A DNA stretch of 64,000 bases from Erysipelotrichaceae bacterium (GTDB lineage: Bacteria; Bacillota_I; Bacilli_A; Erysipelotrichales; Erysipelotrichaceae): assembly GCA_017550145.1 (NCBI GenBank), contig JAFZQG010000004.1, positions 124,001 to 188,000 of the forward strand, in the 5' to 3' direction. A program made the translations under genes and the position numbers. The notes under the pieces were generated by a model that saw only the letters and a program-made list of their open reading frames with translations, did no database searches and had not been told where the DNA came from. Below are positions 58,978-64,000 of this stretch, piece by piece; within the stretch, counting starts at the first letter, position 1; every line of letters starts with the position of its first letter.

Positions 58978-59403
58978 ATGAGCATTACCATTCCAAAGGG
59001 AGACTACAAGCAAACCGATACCTATAAAAACGCCGATCAGAAAACAAAAGCTAGGATCGAAAGATTCAGAAAAGAGAATCAGATCGAAAACGGGCACATG
59101 TATCTTCTGCTGCTGAGAGAAGATATCCGCAATCTTCCCAAGGAAGAGAAACAGAGAGGTAATCGTATGGCAGAGATGCTGGTGGTATGCGGTATCATTA
59201 CTTTTATGATCATGACCAGTCTTAACCGCAGAGATATTTTGCCTTATGCCGGACTGTATATGTTTGTGGTAACCGGCATCTATTTCTCCGGCATTCTTAA
59301 TCCTGTATCTCGAAAGCTTTCCAATATAAACAGACTGCTGAAAAAGCATTTCCCTGAGAAGCCTTCATTAAGTGAATATCTTAAGGAAAACGAAGAAGAA
59401 TAA
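58978..59403 (+). CDS. Small membrane protein of unknown function
   Basis: 141 residues: a charged cytoplasmic-looking N-terminal half, two membrane segments ('MLVVCGIITFMIMTSL' and 'LPYAGLYMFVVTGIYFSGIL') and a basic tail. I do not recognise the family. AGAGGA about nine bases before the ATG supports translation. Bounded by terminators on both sides. Confidence 0.65.
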   Translation: MSITIPKGDYKQTDTYKNADQKTKARIERFRKENQIENGHMYLLLLREDIRNLPKEEKQRGNRMAEMLVVCGIITFMIMTSLNRRDILPYAGLYMFVVTGIYFSGILNPVSRKLSNINRLLKKHFPEKPSLSEYLKENEEE

Positions 59404-59442
59404 ACCGGAATTAAAGAAATAGCGAACATTATAGATTAATAA

Positions 59443-59474
59443 CCTCCTTTTGGCTCTCATATGAGAGCCGTTTT
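59443..59474 (+). terminator. Terminator with adjoining CCTCCTTT, copy 3
   Basis: GGCTCTCAT / ATGAGAGCC, a perfect 18-base palindrome, then GTTTTT; CCTCCTTT sits directly before the stem. Confidence 0.78.
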
Positions 59475-59567
59475 TATACAAGGAACAGTTAGTACCTTAT
59501 AGTACTACTTGTTTTTTTTTTTTTGCAGGGAAGTAGTAAAATAAAAGCAGAAAAAGAAGATAAGAAA

Positions 59568-61790
59568 ATGGAAGAACAGGTCAAAAACAATGAGTTAAAA
59601 CCTTTTATGTCCCCGCTGGCAGTCTGGTCGCTGTCGATCGGTACAAGTATAGGCTGGGGCTCTTTTGTCGTAACCAGTAACAGCTATCTCAAGAGTGCCG
59701 GACCTTTAGGCAGCATTTTGGGTATGATCGTCGGTGCGGTAGTAATGCTTATAATCAGTAACAGCTATCACTACCTCATGAACATCTATCCGGATGCCGG
59801 TGGTGTCTATACCTATGCGAAGAAATCTTTGGGTTATGACTTCGGATTCCTGTCAGCCTGGTTTACCGCTTTAACTTATCTGGCCATCTTCTGGGCTAAC
59901 GTTACTTCCTTACCTTTATTTGCGAAATACTTCTTAGGCGACATCTTCCGTTTCGGATTCTCATATTCGATCTTTAACTATAAAGTCTATTTCGGTGAAG
60001 CTTTACTGGCGATCGTAGCTATCGTATTAACGACCTTGTTATGTACGAACAGCCGCAAGGCTCCGACGACGATCCTGGTGATATCGGCTATAACCTTTAC
60101 GGCTGGTATCAGTGTCTGTTTTTTACTGGCCATGATAAATATGGGCAAGACTTCATTTGTGTTTGATCCGCTATTTATTCCTGATCGCAGTTCGGTTGAA
60201 CAGGTCATGAAGATCGCGTTTATTTCACCATGGGCCTTTATCGGTTTCGAGAATATTTCGCACATGAGCGAAGAGTTTAATTTCTCTTTAAAGAAGTCCT
60301 ATACCATCCTCAAGATTTCGGTAATCATGACAACTTTGCTTTATGTCATGGTTATTGCCTTATCTGTTACCGCTTATCCTGAAGGCTATGGCAGCTGGCT
60401 CGAATATATTAATGATCTGTCCAATATCGAAGGCATACAGGGATTGCCTGCTTTCTATTGTGCTTATTATTACCTTGGCAATGCCGGTGTAACGATCCTG
60501 ATGCTTTCTCTGCTGGCTCTGATCCTTACTTCACTGATCGGCAATACCACCGCTTTAAGCAGACTGTTCTATGCTTTAGGAAAAGACAGAGTAATGCCGG
60601 AAAAGATCGGTGAATTAAATGAGAAGGGAATTCCGGATAAGGCTTTCTGGCTGGTCGGTGCCATTTCGATCCTGATCCCGTTTATCGGCAGAACCGCCAT
60701 CGGCTGGATCGTCGATGTCACAACGATCGGTGCAGTCATTATTTACGGTCTGGTTTCGGCCAGCGCCTATAAGACTGCTGTGCAGAGAAAAGATAAAGAA
60801 GAAGCCAGAGATGGAAAACTTGGTGTGATCATAATGATGATATTCGCAGCCTTCATTCTGCTGCCGAGTATCTTCACCACTAATGTCATGGCCGGTGAAT
60901 CCTGCTTCCTGTTTGCGATATGGGCAACCTTAGGTTTCTTCTTCTTCAGGCAGATCATCGCCAAAGACGAGGAACGCCGTTTCGGTAATTCGGTCGTTGT
61001 CTGGATCGCGATGCTGGCACTGATCATGTTTACATTAACGATCTGGATGTCGGACTACATCGTATCTTCAGCCGACACCATGATTATCGAAACCCAGAAT
61101 CATTACGTTCAGAACGCTACAGCTGACGATTTCCAGTTTATCAATAACGCCTTATCACAGTTACAGGTCGCTAAACGCAATTCCGGTTTCGTCTTACTCG
61201 GCATGTTCGGTATAACCTTAAGCATTCTTTTAAACAACTACCGTATCTTAGAGAAACGGGCCAGGGATTCCGAAAAGCAGCTTGATGCGGCAAAGACCCA
61301 GGCCAACACCGATCCGTTGACCGGTGTCAAGAGCAAGCGTGCCTACGTCGAAAGAGAAAAGGAACTCAACAGGCAGATCAAAGACGGTGAGCTCGATGAA
61401 CTGGCCATCGTTATCTGCGATATCAACAATATGAAACAGATCAATGATACACTGGGTCACAAGGCGGGTGATGAATGTATCCGTAAGACTTCACGTATCA
61501 TCTGCCGTCTGTTTAAACATTCTCCTGTCTTCCGTTTCGGCGGTGATGAATTCGTAGTTATAATGACCGACGAAGACTACAAGAACAGAAAGAGTCTGAT
61601 GAAGAAGATCTCTGATCAGGCTGTGGAAAATCTGGATAAGGACGATATCGTAATTGCTGCCGGTATGGCCGAATACGATCGGGTAAAAGATGAAAATGTT
61701 CATGCGGTCTTCCAGAGAGCCGACGATCGGATGTATAAGAATAAGGAAGATCTCAAGAAGAAGGAAACAAAATCTTCGAAGAAAAAATAA
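59568..61790 (+). CDS. Amino-acid permease (APC family) fused to a GGDEF diguanylate cyclase domain
   Basis: 740 residues from MEEQVKNNELKPF. Residues up to about 500 form an APC-family transporter: 'LSIGTSIGWGSFVVTSNSYL' is the helix 1 substrate/Na site and about 12 helices follow. Two more membrane segments enclose a roughly 80-residue outside loop. The C-terminal domain is a GGDEF cyclase: 'NTDPLTGVKSKRAYV', 'ICDINNMKQINDTLGHKAGDE' and the catalytic 'FRFGGDEFVVIM' (658-662). No RxxD inhibitory site is seen. It may report amino-acid binding or transport as cyclic di-GMP. An in-frame TTG start at 59523 is possible. Confidence 0.88.
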   Translation: MEEQVKNNELKPFMSPLAVWSLSIGTSIGWGSFVVTSNSYLKSAGPLGSILGMIVGAVVMLIISNSYHYLMNIYPDAGGVYTYAKKSLGYDFGFLSAWFTALTYLAIFWANVTSLPLFAKYFLGDIFRFGFSYSIFNYKVYFGEALLAIVAIVLTTLLCTNSRKAPTTILVISAITFTAGISVCFLLAMINMGKTSFVFDPLFIPDRSSVEQVMKIAFISPWAFIGFENISHMSEEFNFSLKKSYTILKISVIMTTLLYVMVIALSVTAYPEGYGSWLEYINDLSNIEGIQGLPAFYCAYYYLGNAGVTILMLSLLALILTSLIGNTTALSRLFYALGKDRVMPEKIGELNEKGIPDKAFWLVGAISILIPFIGRTAIGWIVDVTTIGAVIIYGLVSASAYKTAVQRKDKEEARDGKLGVIIMMIFAAFILLPSIFTTNVMAGESCFLFAIWATLGFFFFRQIIAKDEERRFGNSVVVWIAMLALIMFTLTIWMSDYIVSSADTMIIETQNHYVQNATADDFQFINNALSQLQVAKRNSGFVLLGMFGITLSILLNNYRILEKRARDSEKQLDAAKTQANTDPLTGVKSKRAYVEREKELNRQIKDGELDELAIVICDINNMKQINDTLGHKAGDECIRKTSRIICRLFKHSPVFRFGGDEFVVIMTDEDYKNRKSLMKKISDQAVENLDKDDIVIAAGMAEYDRVKDENVHAVFQRADDRMYKNKEDLKKKETKSSKKK

Positions 61791-61798
61791 ACAGCAAT

Positions 61799-61823
61799 GC
61801 GGAATGATACAGTTCCGCTTTTT
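61799..61823 (+). terminator. Terminator after the permease-GGDEF gene
   Basis: GCGGAA / TTCCGC with an eight-base loop, then TTTTTATTT. Confidence 0.65.
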
Positions 61824-61909
61824 ATTTCTTGTTTAAAATAGTTTTATTACGTATCATAAAATCATAGAAAGATAATTTAGTTAATCTATCTAAAAAGGAG
61901 AAATTCAAC

Positions 61910-63283
61910 TTGGATTTTCAGACTCTGACAGATACGTTTGCGATACCGTGCTGTGTCATGTCGGTGGAAAAAACACCGGAAGGCAACTGCGGTGACATCC
62001 GTATCGTATGTGCAAATAAACAATACAAGCAAGCCATGGGACCGAATTATTATGACGGCATGCTTTACTATGAGCTGGTCCCGAAAGAAATCAAATTCGA
62101 GGACTTCTGTTTCAAGTGTGTTTTCAACAGAAAGCGTATGCATGCCTATGTGGATGTCAAGGCTATGGACTGCTGGGTCGATCAGCAGATGCTGCCTTTG
62201 AATGAAGGCGACGAGAATAAAGGTTACTGTCTATATTTCTTTGAAATGACTAAAGAAGCAGATGTGAGCAGGCTGTCCAGCGTTAAACTCGATACAGCTG
62301 AGATCATCATCCGCAGCATTCTTACACTGATGAGCACCGAAGACTTCAAGGGCAATGTCTGGATCGTGCTGGAAGACTTCAGAAGGATTGCCGAAGCACT
62401 GGCCTGCCGTATCATCCTGGTCGATGACGATGAAGAAACGACCAGTTTCTTCTGCGGAGCTCTTGACCCCGATAGAGAAGGTGTCAACCCGCCTAACAAC
62501 GTTCCGTCATATGATGTCGTTAAGACCTGGAAGGCAGCAATCGGCGAAAGCGACTGCCTGATCTTACAGAACGAATATGACTTCCAGCTGCTTAATGATA
62601 TAGATCCGATCTGGCATGATTCACTGATCGAAAACGGAATCGACAGTCTGATCATCGTGCCGTTAGTCAGATTGAACAGCGTCATCGGCTATCTCTATGT
62701 CACCAACTACAATACCGAAAAGACAGCCGATATGAGAGAACTGATCGAGATCCTTTCATATATCCTGGGATCGGAGATCGCGAACAATCAGCTTATGGGC
62801 AAACTGGCCAAGATCGGCGGTACGGATGGCCTGACCGGATTAAATAACCGTTATGCGGTAAAGCAGAGATTAGAGAAAATCGTTTCCGAAAAGATTTATC
62901 CGTTTGGTGTCGTCAACATGGACCTTAATGGTCTGAAGAGCGTCAATGATAACGAAGGACATGATGAGGGCGATGCCTTTATCATGGATTGCGTGGATGC
63001 CATGAAGAAGGTCTTCGGTACCAAAGATTTATACCGTGTCGGCGGTGATGAGTTCCTGGCTCTTCTGACTGAAGGTACAAAAGAAGAGTTTGAAGAAAAG
63101 CTGAATAAGATGAAAGAGATCGCCGCAGCCGGAGGCAAGGTCTCACTGGCTATCGGTTCTTTCTGGAGCGAAGGCGATACCAGCACCAGAGACGCCATGC
63201 GCAAAGCGGATGAAGAGATGTATGAGAACAAGAAAGAATACTACGCTCATCATCCGGAAAAGGACAGAAGAAAAGTAAGTTAG
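61910..63283 (+). CDS. GAF-GGDEF diguanylate cyclase
   Basis: 457 residues. An N-terminal PAS-like region ('MSVEKTPEGNCGDIRIVCANKQYKQAMG'), a central GAF-like sensor domain ('IAEALACRIILVDDD' through 'IIVPLVRLNSVIGYLYVTNY') and a C-terminal GGDEF domain with 'GTDGLTGLNNRYAVKQRL', 'VVNMDLNGLKSVNDNEGHDEGD' and catalytic 'YRVGGDEFLALL'. Predicted cytoplasmic and ligand-controlled. Starts with TTG at 61910, supported by AAAAGGAG nine bases upstream. No inhibitory RxxD site. It follows another GGDEF protein, so cyclic di-GMP control is locally clustered. Confidence 0.9.
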   Translation: MDFQTLTDTFAIPCCVMSVEKTPEGNCGDIRIVCANKQYKQAMGPNYYDGMLYYELVPKEIKFEDFCFKCVFNRKRMHAYVDVKAMDCWVDQQMLPLNEGDENKGYCLYFFEMTKEADVSRLSSVKLDTAEIIIRSILTLMSTEDFKGNVWIVLEDFRRIAEALACRIILVDDDEETTSFFCGALDPDREGVNPPNNVPSYDVVKTWKAAIGESDCLILQNEYDFQLLNDIDPIWHDSLIENGIDSLIIVPLVRLNSVIGYLYVTNYNTEKTADMRELIEILSYILGSEIANNQLMGKLAKIGGTDGLTGLNNRYAVKQRLEKIVSEKIYPFGVVNMDLNGLKSVNDNEGHDEGDAFIMDCVDAMKKVFGTKDLYRVGGDEFLALLTEGTKEEFEEKLNKMKEIAAAGGKVSLAIGSFWSEGDTSTRDAMRKADEEMYENKKEYYAHHPEKDRRKVS

Positions 63284-63285
63284 AG

Positions 63286-63308
63286 ACAGGACTGAGGTCC
63301 TGTTTTTA
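63286..63308 (+). terminator. Terminator after the GAF-GGDEF gene
   Basis: ACAGGAC, TGAG loop, GTCCTGT, then TTTT. Confidence 0.78.
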
Positions 63309-63368
63309 ATTTCGAAAAGATTGGAAATGTTAAAATGAATAGCGTATATAGTCTTTAGGGAGGTTTAT

Positions 63369-64000
63369 ATGGATCTTGATATTAAATATCTATTATGGCT
63401 TCAGGAACTGCGTTTCCTGACAGGAGGTGTATTCGATGAGATATTCAATGCACTGTCAAAGTTTGCGGTCGATCTGCTGCCTTTTCTGCCTTTTATAATT
63501 TTCTGGGGTTCGGATAAGAAGTGGGGTTACCGTTTCATGATCACCCACGATTTCGGCGATCTGCTTAACGGTATCATCAAACTGACTGTCTGTGCCTATA
63601 GACCTTGGATCAGATCAGATCTGATCGAACCGGCCGGAGATTCCAAGGTGGCTGCGACAGGCTATTCTTTTCCAAGCGGACATTCGTTTGCGGCAACATC
63701 GATGTATGGAACAACCATCGTCTGGCAGAAGGCCAAAAGAAGATGGCTGGCCATCACCTGCAGTGTGCTGATCCTGCTCACCTGTTTCTCCAGAAACTTC
63801 CTCGGTGTACATACTCCACAGGATGTTGTGGTTGCCTTTATAGAATCGTGGATAGTCATCTATCTTGTCGGTTATTTTCAGAAAAAGATCGGTTCCGACT
63901 GCAAGAAGCTCGATCTGCTTGGGATCCTGGGGATCGTCTTTGTCATAGCAACGATCTGCTACATAAGTTTCAAATCCTATCCTATGGATTATGTTGACGG
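63369..64000 (+). CDS. PAP2-family membrane phosphatase (partial, runs off the right edge)
   Basis: At least 210 residues visible from MDLDIKYLLWLQELRFLTGG, GGGAGG six bases upstream. The three PAP2 motifs are present: K-x6-R-P in 'KLTVCAYRPW', 'SFPSGHS', and S-R-x5-H-x3-D in 'SRNFLGVHTPQDV'. Several membrane helices surround them. Such enzymes dephosphorylate lipid phosphates, including undecaprenyl pyrophosphate; which lipid is used here is unknown. Confidence 0.9.
   Translation, partial: MDLDIKYLLWLQELRFLTGGVFDEIFNALSKFAVDLLPFLPFIIFWGSDKKWGYRFMITHDFGDLLNGIIKLTVCAYRPWIRSDLIEPAGDSKVAATGYSFPSGHSFAATSMYGTTIVWQKAKRRWLAITCSVLILLTCFSRNFLGVHTPQDVVVAFIESWIVIYLVGYFQKKIGSDCKKLDLLGILGIVFVIATICYISFKSYPMDYVD

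Noticed and set aside
58948-59349. 133-codon minus-strand frame
   Set aside because: Mirror of the small membrane protein at 58978-59403, which has a ribosome site and convincing membrane segments.
63605-63997. 130-codon plus-strand frame near the right end
   Set aside because: Out of frame within the PAP2 gene, whose three catalytic motifs settle the frame.

Overview
The window is the replication-origin region of a Bacillota (Firmicutes) chromosome. The gene order dnaA-dnaN-yaaA-recF-gyrB-gyrA, with serS, SRP RNA, tadA, dnaX, ybaB and recR further out, follows the classical low-GC Gram-positive origin neighbourhood. A serS T-box leader, strong AGGAGG ribosome sites, parS sites of the Bacillus type and many PTS operons agree with this. 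The style suggests a gut Erysipelotrichia-like fermenter, but that placement is inference. Genes left of about 19.3 kb run mostly on the minus strand and genes to the right mostly on the plus strand, so both arms are largely co-directional with forks leaving oriC.

Left arm (1-19.2 kb): a partial MATE exporter and a small coiled-coil protein; an operon dnaX-ybaB-recR extended by a Card1/DUF1887-like CARF-nuclease-type protein, an EVE-like protein and a nicotinamidase-like hydrolase; tadA with a membrane protein; a small SRP RNA; two more genes carrying parS sites; serS behind a T-box; gyrA, gyrB, recF and yaaA; then dnaN and dnaA. oriC (about 19.24-19.62 kb) carries at least seven exact TTTTCCACA boxes plus variants.

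Right arm, 19.7-32 kb: a NUDIX hydrolase, a lipoprotein with YD-like repeats, an alpha-galactosidase/GPH transporter pair, a GNAT protein, a 0.9-kb gene-poor stretch, another lipoprotein, a GH13 glucosidase, a beta-helix protein, a HAD phosphatase and a third lipoprotein. The gene-poor stretch is the most striking part of the window: tandem units with tiny hydrophobic peptide genes, each facing a conserved antisense promoter across a bidirectional terminator flanked by direct repeats. This is the layout of a type I toxin-antitoxin locus of the par/Fst kind, but with different peptides, plus one unit that keeps only the antisense-RNA half.

Right arm, 32-59 kb: three sugar PTS loci, each beside its own regulator. 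(1) A PRD regulator with a mannose-family PTS, a ChbG-type deacetylase and NagA, suggesting acetylated amino-sugar use. (2) A LacI regulator with a glucose-superfamily EIIBC, an uncharacterised barrel-like protein, a GH1 phospho-glycosidase, an RpiB/AlsB-like isomerase, an AlsE-like epimerase and a LacI homologue without a DNA-binding domain; this fits an alloside or related rare-sugar pathway. (3) A PRD-EIIA regulator divergent from a lactose/cellobiose-type PTS with two EIIB proteins and two GH1 enzymes that have Gln in place of the acid/base Glu, as in plant myrosinases. Between these lie a second GH13 enzyme, three small double-glycine-leader peptides, a GT4 glycosyltransferase and a Cof-type HAD phosphatase.

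The right end (59-64 kb) holds an amino-acid-permease/GGDEF fusion, a GAF-GGDEF protein and a partial PAP2 phosphatase. No transposase, integrase, CRISPR array, tRNA or rRNA was seen.
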